A stretch of 64,000 nt of DNA from Sphagnum compactum (GCA_965153455.1 OZ234497.1:7254001-7318000); one strand, 5' to 3'; shown: positions 1 to 12,600, counted from the first letter of the stretch. Made by a program: numbers and translations. Notes: generated by a model from the sequence alone, not told the origin.

Positions 1-1383
1 GCTACCTCGAGATAACAAAGGTAACAAATTACTGGAACCAAAGGGCGATTGTTGCATGCGCACATTGTCCACAATATTGGGTTCAGTAGCAGGAACGGTT
101 ATTCATGGACAAAAGAAATTCACACAGCCAAGACAATGGGAATCATTGTTTGTGCCAGGTAGACAATCAACAGGTCATTTGGTAGACCCAAAAACCTTTT
201 ATTCTTCGAGGTGTGAAAGAAATTTGTGAAAGATGATTTGGACATGTAATTTGCCACAGCTACCGCAAGTTTAGTAGGATCACTTGACCCTTGGGCCTTC
301 CTTAACAACAATTCATTTTTATCAAGTCCATGACAAGGTGCTTGCAAGTACTACCTATACAATGTAAACTATTTGAAAACACAAACATAGTCATTAGATC
401 TCATTGTGTATAGACAAGTGTTGCGTTTTCTCAACTACTACAACAAGATGTTATGCACAATTTTTACCAAATTACAAGTGGGCATGACCACCCACTCTTC
501 ATCATTGAACTTCTATAAATCAAAAGAAAGGAAAAATCATCAAAATTCAAAATGTCATAATGGAGATGGAGGCCTAGATGGAAGTAGAGTGCAAATGGAA
601 TTTAATTTCAAATTAACAAATGAGAGAGGGAGTCATAGGAAATTCGTAGGTGAAATACTCACATGGACCATGAAACCTCCCCAATACTTGACACAAAAAT
701 GCCAGAAGTTAAGCCAATTTGTAAGTTCATGGACACATGCTTCACAAATAACCCCTAATGAAGGCCACCAACAACAAATTGCAACATAGAAACTATGAGC
801 TTCCAAAAGGGATTTTGCATTCTTGTATAAGTGGCAAAGAACATTGTGTTGATCTTGCAACTCAGGTTTGATAAGTTTTTTGGTGTGTTTATTGAACAAT
901 TAAGTCCAATGGAATAAACATGTGCATTCCTTATCGACCATCATGATAGAGGGGTCCTTAGAACCATAAACAATTTTAATTTAACTAGCTTGTGCATTAC
1001 ACAACAACACATTTTGGGTTTTGCAACTGGCCTTTATAATTACATACTAGTTAGGAAGGACATATATGATTAGTGATTAGTGAGTTACTAAACCCATGTC
1101 ATGAACGTTCCCATTTAGTCACAAAGCACGTTCAATCGTAAAATCTAATCATTTTAACAACTAGCATTTAAAAAAAATCTTATCATAATGAAATTTCATG
1201 TCATCATTAACCTTAGTATGACATGTAAAATGCATGCCATTTCAACTTAGTCATTTTATTTGCATAAGTGTTATAAAATACCCTTTGATGGGTAGATGAC
1301 ATGTGTCAAAAATCTATAAACACATTATGAATGATTGCAGATGATAAAAAATCAACTTAGTTTAGCCCATGTAACTAACATAA
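1..1383. other. Intergenic, no gene seen
   Basis: AT-rich sequence. Short open frames occur on both strands (for example 406-789 on plus), but none shows a recognisable domain, biased composition or plausible splice partners. I see nothing functional here. Confidence 0.6.
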
Positions 1384-1530
1384 CCAAAAGTCAACCTAGC
1401 TTAACCTAGCTAGGTTGAGTAAACTAGCCTAACCAAAAATCAACCTAATTTAACCTAGTTAGGCTAAGTTACCTAGCCTAGCCAAAAATCAACCTAACTT
1501 AACCTAGCTATGTTAGGTACCTATGTTCGA
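1384..1530. repeat. 49-bp tandem repeat, CTAG-rich, three copies
   Basis: Three copies begin at 1384, 1433 and 1482, exactly 49 bp apart, each opening with CCAAAAnTCAACCTA and continuing with TTAACCTAG. The copies are diverged. The same AACCTAG / CTAGGTT words go on irregularly to about 2280, so the clean array sits inside a longer low-complexity tract. No coding potential is evident. Confidence 0.75.
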
Positions 1531-3115
1531 AAATTTAAGCTACTTAACCTAAGTTAAATGGCCTAGATTAAAAATAAACATTAAACTCTTAGCCCAAGAA
1601 GCCTAACTAAGTTACCTAACCTAAGCCAAGTGGCTTAGGTATCATAGGTTGCAAAAGTGAGGACTTTAACCCTTCACTTTCACTTTGGGGTTCAAGTCCT
1701 CATCCATTGCACTACCAAAAATTTTATATAAATTATATTTAAGACAAAGTTATAAAGCTCAAAATTTTTTAATTTTGAATTAGCCTTGGCCACTTTAGGT
1801 TGACCTAGGTCAACCTATATATTACCTACCAACCTAGCTTAGACCTCTACCTCCTTAGGTTGATTTAATATGAACTAGTTTGTCAACCTATACTACTTAT
1901 TAACTTAGCCTAGGTTAACCTAAACATTTTTAGGCTAAAAAATAATTAACCTAGGATAATTATGTCACATCTAGTCACACAAACTTGAAGTGGTTACAAA
2001 CTTGATAAAATATCTTTAATAAGGCTACCTAATTTGACTTGGCAAAAAACCTAAAGTTAAGAATTGAGGCAAGTTTACTTAGCTTAACCTATTAGTAGGG
2101 TAACCTATTTTAAGTATATTTAAACACTAGATGTAGTAAATTTCTTATGTTTAATTAAGTAATTTACAAGGTAGCCTATATTACGAAATAGGTTTTACTA
2201 AGTAGCCTACAAACATAAGTTAACTTAATACGTATGTTAACCTAAGCTAATGTGTTAAGTAGTTAAAAAGTTAAAGAGTTATAAGTCACCTTTTTCAAAA
2301 TGACTATTAATATTGTAGTCATAATTATAAGTTAACATTTGATTATTTAGTACACATACACATGCATGCATGTGAATTCATGATTTCAAAAACCTCATGG
2401 CATACAAAAAATTGAATGGCATGCCATGACAAATATTGGTGCCATAAATTCAAAACACACAAAAACTTATGCTAAGTCATGGATTGCCATGAATATTTGT
2501 GACACCTTGTTGCCAAATGGCATGTCATGTCGTAATCACATGAAAGATTGAGTTGTTATTAATCACAAGGACAACAATATTTTCAATTAGCTAATGAATG
2601 AGATTAATTCATCAATTCAATGACATGAATTATGATGTTGACAAATAGGACCACATCATCGTATTAGCATATATCATGTCATGTCATCATCATGGAAGAT
2701 TGGATTGTTATTGATTCCAAAGGTGGATGGTTCTTACAACTAATTAACTAATAAACAAAAATTGAATTTTTTTTTGAAATTTACCAAAAAAATCAACATG
2801 TTGTCATATTGACTATAGTTGCAAAACCATGATGCCATGTGGCATGTTGATGTTTTTTACCATTACTTAGTGATTGTTATGATTAAGTAATTATAAATGT
2901 AGTTGGAAAAAAAATAGTCATTTTTGTGTCCAGTTCAAAGGATAAGATTTGTTGTAGAGAAGGTAAAATTTTTAGGCTTGCATCTTGATGCAAAGAGCTA
3001 CATTGAGGGATTGGACATCATATCTAACATAGTGACCAACCAATAAATGCTTCATTTTATCCAAAGTAGTGTATGAGTCATCATGTTAACTAATAATCAA
3101 GTATTTCATTACCAC
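1531..3115. other. Intergenic, low-complexity AACCTA-rich tract, no gene
   Basis: Degenerate AACCTA/TAGGTT words fill 1531-2280. Two diverged copies of a stretch containing CATGTCATGTC and GATTG.GTTGTTATTGAT lie near 2523 and 2679, about 155 bp apart. No supported gene. Confidence 0.5.
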
Positions 3116-3264
3116 CACAATGCCAAAACAAGTCTTTTACGACTAGCCCTATTCAATTATAATCATTTTTCTAGTTTTTTTGGGTCATTTATGCTATTTT
3201 TAAAATCATTTTTCCCATTGTAATTGAATAGGACAAGTCATAAAATACATGTTTTGGTGTTGTG
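3116..3264. repeat. Fold-back (MITE-like) inverted repeat
   Basis: Two 48-nt arms, 3116-3163 and 3217-3264, are reverse complements at about 40 of 48 positions by eye, around a 53-nt spacer. The best-conserved stretch is CCTATTCAATTA and its complement, next to the spacer. It could fold into a long hairpin. I see no transposase and no convincing target duplication, so the label MITE-like is inference. Confidence 0.65.
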
Positions 3265-3969
3265 TTGCATGTGGAATGCCACATCATCGTGTTGTGAGAC
3301 TAAAAGTCATTATTCTAGTCGCAAAAGTCTTGATATTTTAATTTATTTTAAGCATATTATTATAACTTCAAAAATAATAATATATTTATGAAAAAAACCC
3401 ATTAATCATGATACCAATTATAGTCATAAAACCATGACATCACATTACATCTCAATGGCTTTTATAACTACATAATGATTTTTATGACTAAGTAGTTTCA
3501 ATTGTAGTAAAAAAGGATAGTAGTCGTTTCTTTGACCAATCAAAAAACCCATAATGTGTTGTTGTGCTATCAACCATGAATCCCTTAAAATTTGGTTTTG
3601 GAAACCCGTGCTTCAACATCATCTCATTAAGTTTTGTCCACATGATTTGTTGACCTTTGGTGTCCTCAAACTACATGTCACAAATCACAATGGTCATCAA
3701 TTTACAATAGGTAGGATCGTACATATGACAAGTTGTAGTTGTTTAACCAACAACATGGTCAAACATGATCCAAGCATTCTGCAAATCCCTTGCAAATTGC
3801 ATTCGTGTGACGAGGCTTGCTCCACTCCCCATGACATTTATCGACATCTTGAAAATGAAAACCTTTTATTTTATAACTTGTTTTGGGAAATAACATTCCT
3901 AGATGTAGTCATAACGACTCTTGGACTTCAATTCAAGGATGCTATTAATAGCCACCCTTTGAACAATGC

Positions 3970-4700
3970 TTGAAATAAGCAACGAGATTATGAATGTTGG
4001 GCGAAATCAATTTGAAAACTTGTCCTAGATCTGTTCTAGTTATTCATCGTCCAAAAGCTCCATCATGCCATTGCCACTATCATCTAGCACGTGCTTAGCC
4101 AAGAAGGTCTTGCTAGCATTTAGGGAAATTGTAGATATCTTCATATCAGGTGTGTGATCAACCTTCTAGTCTCGTCCACAGACTCCTTGCACTCGCCATC
4201 CACAATAAGATGTTTGTGGACCCTAAAATGATTAATTGCTCTAGAAATTGATTGGAGTTTATGCATAACATAATAGATGCATCCACTACAATCAGGGACA
4301 TAGAGGGGAGGAACATGACATAATTTGCATTCAAGCAAGGAAGTTGATGGAAACATTGCCAGTTGACCTATGACTAGAATATGTGTGTACTTACTGCACT
4401 AGAAGATTTCATTGCAAGAGGTAGAGTGCACAACCATCTTACATATAATAGAAGTGACCCAAACAACAAGCCTTCTTGAAATTAGGCCCAAAATTGTTTT
4501 TGATATTGGTTGTGACCACCTTTCTGGACATCATACTTTCTATCCATGCTTTACATTTGCAAAGGCTTGTGAATAGTTGGAAGCCCCGGTTGCAATTTGA
4601 ACAAAACATCCCCATCGAAAACAATCGACAAGAATTGAACTTTTTGAAAACGTATCTTACCATGATTTAAATTTCGCAACTCATTGGAGGTATGTCTTGG
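3970..4700 (-). pseudogene. Decayed coding relic with a zinc-finger-like pattern, probably from a mobile element
   Basis: On the minus strand, three adjoining frames carry protein-like sequence interrupted by stops and shifts. About 4663-4439 holds CKCKAWIESMMSRKVVTTN and a Cys/His cluster. 4356-4141 holds CKLCHVPPLYVPDCSGCIYY followed by HFRVHKH and ESVDETRRLI. About 4140-4000 holds KISTISLNASKTFLAKHVLDD and then stops. The order and spacing suggest one ancestral reading frame with Cys/His metal-binding motifs loosely like WRKY/GCM/FLYWCH-type fingers of plant transposable elements. I cannot name the family. At least four disruptions make it non-functional. Confidence 0.35.
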
Positions 4701-7700
4701 TAGCACCATGATTTGAAGGTGAGAGACAACAAATTGAACATTGTTAATTGGGTTGGAGGGTTGTGGTAACAATCGGGCAGTCGATTGAAGATTTATTTTT
4801 TGGTGGTTTCATTAACAAAGGAGGGGCTATCAAATCCTCACTCGAGGAAGAATTAGACAATTCAATGAAAATAAAAAATGTAAAAACGTCTGAACATTGA
4901 AGGAAAGTGTGGCTAACATCGTTTACTTGCTTCACAAACTTGACCACAAAACTTGTTCCTAGCATCAGGATGGTTTTATGAGAGTTGTGAGTCAAACTAT
5001 CCCCAACAACACAATAACAACCAGAACCAACAACCCACTGTCTTCCTTGAGAGGAGGTTGTAGAAATCTGGTACAACAAACTTGAAACAAAGTTATTAGA
5101 ATCATATGAGATATCCTTGGATATATGTAAAGAACTTGGTTGAAAAGTAAACATAACACACAAACAATGTTTAAAGACAACAGTTGTCCTTGAATTGTCA
5201 ACCATGAAGGTGAAGTCTGAATGTCCAACAACATGAAATGTTGTCATATTACTAGGGGTGCAAGGAAAGTAGTGAAAGAACCGAGAGGGATATGAAACAA
5301 CAATAATGCAAATAGATTGAAGTGTAATTAAATGCAACATATAACTTTGAATAGTTTGGAGGATAAGGAGGAAGAACCTCGGAAATATGGTGCAAGTTCG
5401 TAATGAGACGACTATGGGATCGAAGAAAAAACAATGAAGATTTGAAACACACATAAAAAAATCACAATGAGTACTGACTAAAGGGATCTTTTTAACATGA
5501 ATGTTAGCATTGAATGGTAAAATTCAAGAAGATTGGTATAACCAAATATCATGTATATTGTTGTAATTTGATGTACATAATTGAAAAAGGAATGGGGCGT
5601 CCATCTTTATTTTTGCATCATTGAGGACCTAACAAGTAATTTCCAAAGGTTGGCTTTCATTAATTTAATTGCATAAATTTAATGGATTCTAACAAACACA
5701 AGAAAAAGTTAAGGAAAATGTCGAGAGTTGTCAAAATGAATGAGCTGAAAATTAATATTGATTTATTGAGCATCAAGTACATTAATATCAAACATGCAAT
5801 TCTAAAAGCAACAATGAACTAGAAAAAGAATGTACCGCCATTAAAAAATGTGGGAGAAGGTGACCGCAGAACATTAAGAGAAAAAGACAATCCCACGGGA
5901 ACTAATCGTCAATATAACATGAATAGAATTGGCTATATTAGTTGTGTTTACAATGTTCATAAATGTAATAAGAAAAAAGTGCATAAGAATAGTGTAATAG
6001 GTGGAAGAGAGTAATTACATCAAAGGTTATAAGCAAAGCAATTAATAAAGTGAATATATGTTAGTCCAATGATGATTTGTGCAGGCCAAATTCAACCCTA
6101 GACTAAAAAAATCATGTGACATGTGACTACTACAATTCTATTGGGACGAGATGTCATCGAAGACAGAAGATGCCACAAATAATAATTAAAAAACACTCTA
6201 TAACCGGGTTGCCGACAACATCTGATGACTGGATGTAAAATTGGAAGCCATCAAAAACCTGAATGAAAGATAATATTCTGCCCTAAAAAACTGATCTTTT
6301 GGGGGAAGGAATATTGAATAACATAATCATTTACGACACACAAATCACAACACACAAATAACAGATAATGGTTGCAACATGCATGAACCGAGAACATGAT
6401 GATCTTAAGTTAAATTCAACTACTTACATGAGATATACACATAGGTTGTAAAAGAATAGAATACTTCATCCACATACATAATAACTTAATGTTTGAAAAC
6501 CCCATATAACATACAAAGTAGTTTAAACCAGGTGGTATAGACTTGTGCAATTTTAGGGTACATTGATGTTACGCTTGGAGTGACACAATGAAAACACAAA
6601 TAACAACTTTGAAGGTAATTATCAAAGAACACATCTAGAATCACATATAACCACATGATAACCACATATTCAATGGTAGACTTAACTCAAAGAATCCACC
6701 ACATATGGAATGTGAAATATTAAAAACAAATACAAGGTGCACTAAGTACAACACACATATGGTGAGTTGAGCTTCGAACATGTGAGACATTCAATATGTA
6801 TTTGCCATAAATCTATGCACCACATGTATGTCGCACATATATGTATGTATAATGTATATGAATTTCCCATAAACTTGTACCATAAGCTTTTTAGATCTAT
6901 GTATGCCATTTAGATGTGCCACATGCATGTAACTAATGTATGTGCCATTAATATTTCAACATCATATGTGTATTCCAAATAGCTATGTAAGATACATATG
7001 CACCATCCATGTGGGTTAGTTAGCAAAAATTATAGATGACTTGAAGCTAGGTACAATATTTTATGTTGTTGTTAAATGATTCAACAAATGGAAGGAAGTA
7101 CACTAGGATGCCATTATCATGGAAATGGATACTAAAATAAACAAATCTTGAAATTACCATTATTATTGTAACAACAAAATGCGAAGGACTTGCCAAGAAA
7201 TTATGCACACTAGTAGCATGGGAAGTTCTTTTTTAAGTTTTGCAGGATATTGCGGTGTCGCAAAAGCTGAGACGTTTGGACATGAAACATTAGCATGTTT
7301 TCTATCAAATACAAGATAATATAAATAGATCAACAAAATGCAAAAGATAGAATTGTTCCCCAAATGCAGAGAATTATCACATGCTTGAAACAATCTCCAA
7401 TAAAAGGTTGAAAGCGACGAAACACTATTGGATGCATAAAATGGGATAACATAAGAAGATTGTAATGGGGAAAAGGAAGATTAGAGGGCACCCAAGGAGG
7501 ATTCCAAGAATGTAGGTGAGACATATCGCCCAAAGGAAAGTTTCAAGGTTTCAGACAAACTAAATTCTGAAAAATTTCCATTGTAAGACAATTTTCGTTT
7601 TCAAGCTCACTAATCCAATTATGCAAGAAACATAATCCTAGGCTAGGGAGGAGCAAGTTGGTCTCTCCATAGGGCGAAAGGCAAGTGACAAGGTAAGCCT

Positions 7701-8120
7701 CACACTCTTGAGAATATAAAAAGCCTTGATTTGATAGCAGAATGAAAGTAGAGAGAAAATTATATTATTCATTTTGAAACATGGTTGAAAAATATACATT
7801 TTGTAGTAAATTATAAATTCTTGTTTTTTCTTCATCAAGAGCTCACATGAGAGAGCTCTGGGGAAGACACATAGGAAGAGGAGATAATAGAGTTCACAAA
7901 TCGCCAGTAATCTGTGAATAATTCCAAGGTGAAGCTTTTAAGGTTTTTGGATGTACAAATGGAGTGAGAATTAGATGAAATCATTGTTATTTTGCATTTG
8001 TGTTTGCAAGGGGAAGGAGAAGGCGTAGAGAGCTCAAGGATGTGAAAGACCAATTTGGAGGAGCTTCACCTACAAGTGAGTCCTCCTCCCTCTCACTCCC
8101 ATTTTATTTGAAGAAAAAAA
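4701..8120. other. Intergenic, no gene seen
   Basis: AT-rich DNA. A 236-codon frame on minus (5454-4744) is the longest here, but its composition (rich in F, C, S, T and H) matches random translation of AT-rich DNA and no motif is recognisable. 6800-7000 is rich in ATGTATG/CATATG words. Confidence 0.5.
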
Positions 8121-8123
8121 GCT

Positions 8124-8177
8124 GAGTTTGAGCTTGACTTGGAGCTCCAACTTGAGGTCTAAGCTAAGCTCAAACTC
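8124..8177. repeat. Perfect 12-bp inverted repeat
   Basis: GAGTTTGAGCTT at 8124-8135 is the exact reverse complement of AAGCTCAAACTC at 8166-8177, with a 30-bp spacer that itself contains GGAGCTCC. It lies directly ahead of the hairpin-bearing repeat at 8.2-8.6 kb and uses the same GAGCTT/AAGCTC vocabulary. Confidence 0.7.
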
Positions 8178-8199
8178 GGTTAAAGATGAGAAAGAAATC

Positions 8200-8612
8200 C
8201 GAACATGAGCTTGGATTTCCTTTCAAATCTTTGCAAGCGAAAATTCAAGCTTGGGCTTGGATTCTTGTTCCTTGTTGAGCTACTCTCGACACCAAGAATA
8301 GAGCTTGGGCTCAAATCCAAAAAGAACCCATGCCCAAGTTCATGTTTAAAAAAAAAAAAGAAAAAAAGCTTCATCGTCGAACTACTCTTGGTGCCAAGAG
8401 TAGCTTGGTGAGGGTTGCAAGAACCTAAGTCCATGCAAGTTCTTTTTTGTGTCTTTTTAAAGTTTCATCGTTGAGCTACTCTCGACATCGAAAATAGCTC
8501 GACAATGGCAACAAGAACTTGAGCTTGGGGACCCAAGCCCAAGCTCAAGTTCTTTTCTTTTGTTTTTTTGAAGCTTCATTGTTGAGCTACTCTCGGCACC
8601 AAGAGTAACTCA
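8200..8612. repeat. Diverged tandem repeat, about 94-111 bp, each unit with a small palindrome
   Basis: Four units carry a GTTGAGCTACTCTCG-like core at 8274, 8376, 8470 and 8581. In unit 2 the core CTACTCTTGG/CCAAGAGTAG (8381-8402) is a perfect 10-bp palindrome with a 2-bp loop. In unit 4 GAGCTACTCT pairs with AGAGTAACTC with one mismatch. Between cores are AAGCTTGGGCTCAAGTTC-like words and T-rich runs. Confidence 0.7.
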
Positions 8613-8620
8613 AACTCACA

Positions 8621-8850
8621 AGGGTTCTTATGCCATGTTATTATGGTCTTGAGACCAAAGTCTTAGACACACAATGGTCTTTATGCGATGTTATTACGAT
8701 CTTGAGACCATGGTGTTAGACCCACATGCATCCTTACGCCATGTTATTGTGGTCTTGAGACCAAAGTCTTAGACCCACAGGGGTCCTTACGCCATGTTAT
8801 TATGGTCTTGAGACCAAAGTCTTCGACCCACAGGGGTCCTTACGCTAGTG
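8621..8850. repeat. 53-bp minisatellite, about four copies
   Basis: The word TACGCCATGTTATT and its variants recur at exactly 53-bp spacing (matching bases 8632, 8685, 8738, 8791 and 8844). Each unit contains GGTCTTGAGACC, a palindromic 12-mer, and AGACCCACA. The third and fourth units are nearly identical. The last copy breaks off as the EPL1-like leader begins. Confidence 0.85.
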
Positions 8851-9666
8851 CAAGGTGTTGAGACCTAAGTGTGGAGAGTGCGCTAGGAAAGCATCCACGT
8901 AGACAACCGAGGTTCCCGGGCCGGACCTCACTTGCAGTCTCGACGGTTCCACATCCCAACAAACTAAAAGCTCCTAGAAGTAAGGCGGCTGAAATTAGAC
9001 AGGCCACGTGTACGGCTATGAGGTCGTCCTCCCCTGTAGAACGGTGATCTGACGGCTCCAGAATTAGGGCGGGGAAGGCGAGGAAGGATCGAAGGTAAGG
9101 CAGGCGTGCGGGCGGGAGGGCTTCAATGGTTGTCGCTGCCGCCCCTGGTGCTTCCCCTCCTTCCCTTTCCCTCTCCCTCATCGGCACGCCCATCCTTTGT
9201 CCGCCTCCGAGTCCTCCCCTCCCATACCCTGCCCTTCCTTCCTTGCTTCTTTCCTTTCCTCCCTCCCCGAGAGAAACAACGTCATCAGATGGAGCATGAC
9301 ACTGCTCCTTCTCTTCGAAAACGCCATAACTCACTGCCCAAAATAGAGAACTGAGACTAAACCAAAAGGAAATCGGCGGGAGGTCGGTTTGGATGGGTCG
9401 GTCGGCGATTTGATTTCGCCTGACATACCAAAAAGCTTTCTCGTTTGCTTTATTCAATCTCGTAATCGTTCTTTGGGTGTTCGTGGTGGTGGTGCAGTTT
9501 TGTTCTGTTCTGTTCTGTTTTTTTTTTTTTTGGTTTTGGTTTTGGGTGTGGTTCGGGTTCGGTTCCTTTTCCTGAAGTAGATGAGTATTTCGTCGCTGCA
9601 ACAGGAGGGTTGAATGAACACGGGTGCATCAGGAGGGCTTTTTAACTTTTGTACTTCCGTCATCCG
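8851..9666 (+). promoter_or_regulatory. Probable promoter and 5' leader of the EPL1-like gene
   Basis: The sequence changes from AT-rich repeats to GC-rich, CpG-containing DNA with pyrimidine-rich runs (CCTTCCCTTTCCCTCTCCC near 9160, T-run near 9518), as expected for a plant promoter and leader. No clear TATA box is visible. Several short upstream ATGs occur, for example near 9291 and 9391, but whether they are transcribed depends on the unknown start site. Frames on either strand here look like shadows of this composition. Confidence 0.5.
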
Positions 9667-12600
9667 ATGTCGCGACGGTCACGGGAGCGTCGGGCGATGA
9701 AGAACGCGAAGGATATTGAAGTCGCTACGGGGACTGCTGCTGCCGGCGGTGGTTCTTTTGTGGATGTGGTCTCCACTTCCAAGAATGTCGAGGCATCTAC
9801 GACTGTGGCTTCAAAGATTGGGAAAGCTGCCGCGAAACGGAATGATCGTCGGGGGCGAGCTTCAAACTTGGCAACAAATGGGAAAGCCGTACGCATCGGG
9901 GGGGGCACTGTTGTTGAGGAGAACCTGGTCTTGCACGATGAGCAGGCCATGGAGACGACTCCGTCCATTCCGTATTCTCCATCTCAAGCCACAGCAACAG
10001 TACCAGCAAAAGCAGCAGGCGGCAACGCGATAGATAATCAGATGCTTGTTGGTGAGCGTTGCAGTGAAGATGGTGCGCATCTGGTTTGCGATTCGGGAGT
10101 AGCAGCGGCGGCGGCGGCTCTTGTAGTGTGCCATAACGGTTCAGCAACAACACGGATGATGCCTGACAACGGTGTTGTTGCTACTACGGTCCCGAAGCAG
10201 AGCATCGGGGGAAGAGCGCTTCGGCCAAGACAGGCGACGACGACGCTGTTCAAGGCGACGCCGAAGCGTTCCGGGCCTTTTCAAGAGGTTATGCTTTGCG
10301 ATGCAGATGTGAAAAGGATTGTAGGGCGAAGGATCAAGGTTTTCTGGCCCCTTGACAGCAAGTGGTATTACGGCGAAGTCAAAGCCTATAACAGTGCCAG
10401 AAAGCTGCATAAGATCGTCTATGATGACAAAGACGAAGAATGGCTGAAGTTGCAGAAGGAACAGTTCAAACTCCAGGTGCTGGAAGGGGAAGTTTTCGGA
10501 GCACAGTTGTCTGTTGTTGCTACTCATTCTAGTGACCGTTCGGGCGACACACAGAAGGCAGCTCGAGTTAGCGCAAGAAGGTTCAAACCATCATCAGAAC
10601 GCGGAGAGAATGGGGTGCCCGCCACTCCTCTTACTGATGCGGTTTTGGTGAGTTCAGGCGGTTTAGCTGACCATCCAGACCTTGAGCTTTCTTCTAGAGC
10701 ACGCAACTTGTCTAAGTTGTTAGGTCAGGAGGATGTGGTTCCCGCTGCAGGACCAGATGCTCCTCAGTCTACTGAGAAAGTAGCAGCATTAGACCACCTT
10801 GCGACGGCAGAGGAGAGGATGCTCTTAGGCGACTCCCTGATAGTTGGGAATGGATCTTTGGACCAAGGGCAGACTTCTCTATTGAGCGACTGTAAACCCG
10901 GTACGCTCACGGAAGATCAAGATGATTCTTCTTCGCCTGATCAACAGACAAGTGGTAGGTTTCTTTCTGAACGGTCGTCTGATGATGGTGGTGCCTGTGA
11001 GTCTGCCAAGTCCTTGACTTGCAGCAAATGGGATGGAAGTGTGGAACCAGATGCAGTGCTCACTAAGAAGCAACCTCTGGCTGCAAATGTAGGTGATGTC
11101 TTTTCTGAGATCAAACAGAGTAGTGGAGTGCTGGAAGAGAAACTTGGGGAGAGGCTGGAGAAAGAGGAAGTGCCACCGACGACAGAGAATGAATGTGCAG
11201 ATCATTGCACTCCTGATGCTGAGCAGATGGAACTCATGGCCACACATATGGTGCCAGGATTCACATTGCATGAGGTCAATGAGTCTGCAAATTCTTTCCC
11301 CCTGTTAGTGGATGCAAGTGTTGTCTGCCTTCCTTCTCTGTCTGATATGATGGATGGCACAAGGATATCACAGGAAGGAAGTGTGTTGAAGGATATGGGG
11401 AATGTCCATGTGGCTGCATCCCTTCCACTTGATCCGCATTTGTCACTCTGCATGGCCGATGGTGTTGTTGAGAATGGTCTCTCCATCAACACAAAACCAA
11501 GTTCTGAAACCAGCTTGCCAAAACTGATAACTATTGGCCAGAGTGAAGACTGCTCTGCCTTTGCTTTGATGACTAGCACCTGGGAATCAAAAGAGCATGA
11601 CATGGTGAGAACAACAGACAAGGAATCATTGGGTGAGGTCATGCCAAGACAATGCAGGAAAAGGAAACGGTCCCATCCTGCAAGATTGGTGGGGGATAGA
11701 CCTGGGATTGTGAGCGCTTGTGAGACATGGCAGCCACATATCTTAGTTAGAGAAGATAGACATTTTACCAAGTACATTGGTACATATCTTGTTCATGTTG
11801 CCTGCTTGATTTCTCTGCAGCACTATGAATCTCTGGAAGTATCCTCAACAGACATATGGAGAACTATTCCACCCCTGAAACTGTCAATCTTCCCAGTTTC
11901 TTTTATTGATGGATTTGGACGAAGAGTGAAACAAGCAGTGTTGACTGACTCCCAGAAGGAGCATTGGCTAGTCCCTGGAGTTTTGGCAAATGACAGGGAT
12001 CTTTTGAGTGCAGGTAAGAAACAGATTTGACCAGTTGAGTTATATTATTGTATGATTTCACAGCTATAGAATGGATACTGGATGATGAAGAATATTTAAG
12101 TGCCTCATTTCAGTTGCCATCAATGGAAGTAAATATTTCAAACAGTGGATTTACTTTTTGCAGATGAGATAGAGGCCAAAGGAGAGGTTTCTGTAACTCG
12201 TGACGAGATATCTGCAACTAAGCTTGTTGAGCTACCAGGCATTTGTGCTGTTCAGACTGGAGGTGGCTTGGCAGATGACATCAGTCAAGAACAGGCAGCA
12301 CACATGGATCCTTGCAATCGCACAAACGTAAATGAGAAATGTGTCATTGAGTATGATCAAGCACAATTCATTCACAGTGCCCACGTAAGTTGGCTTCTGA
12401 CAAGAGCTTGCATTGCTAATTTGGTCTGGGTTTCCTTGCTCCAATATTTAGGTGGGCATTACATGCCAGAAAGGGACTGCTGGGGAAGGGTCATCATTCT
12501 CTGTATGCTACAGATGTGCTTCTTTTGGCAGCCCCTGACAATTCCTTTGCAGGTAGATGATGGTCAGGCTGTGTGTCCTGATGTTCCAATGGAAATAACT

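Noticed and set aside
406-789. 127-codon plus-strand open frame
   Set aside because: No domain, no splice partners, composition as expected from AT-rich DNA, and an equally open frame overlaps it on the other strand.
1625-1710. tRNA-like or SINE-like boxes (GTGGCTTAGG and GGTTCAAGTCC)
   Set aside because: The B-box-like word is close to consensus, but no acceptor stem or cloverleaf can be drawn and no flanking duplications are seen.
4744-5454. 236-codon minus-strand open frame, the longest in the first 8 kb
   Set aside because: Rich in Phe, Cys, Ser and Thr with no motif or repeats. Overlapping frames are also open. Judged a chance frame.
8840-9601. 253-codon minus-strand frame antisense to the EPL1-like leader
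   Set aside because: Open because of GC-rich, purine-biased sequence (runs of E/R/G and K/N). No domain; it overlaps a promoter/leader on the opposite strand.
11772-11820. Possible small intron in the EPL1-like first exon (GTACAT...TCTCTGCAG)
   Set aside because: The acceptor looks good, but the 49-nt length (or 41 nt from the second donor) would break the reading frame. The frame is open without splicing, so I kept it as exon.
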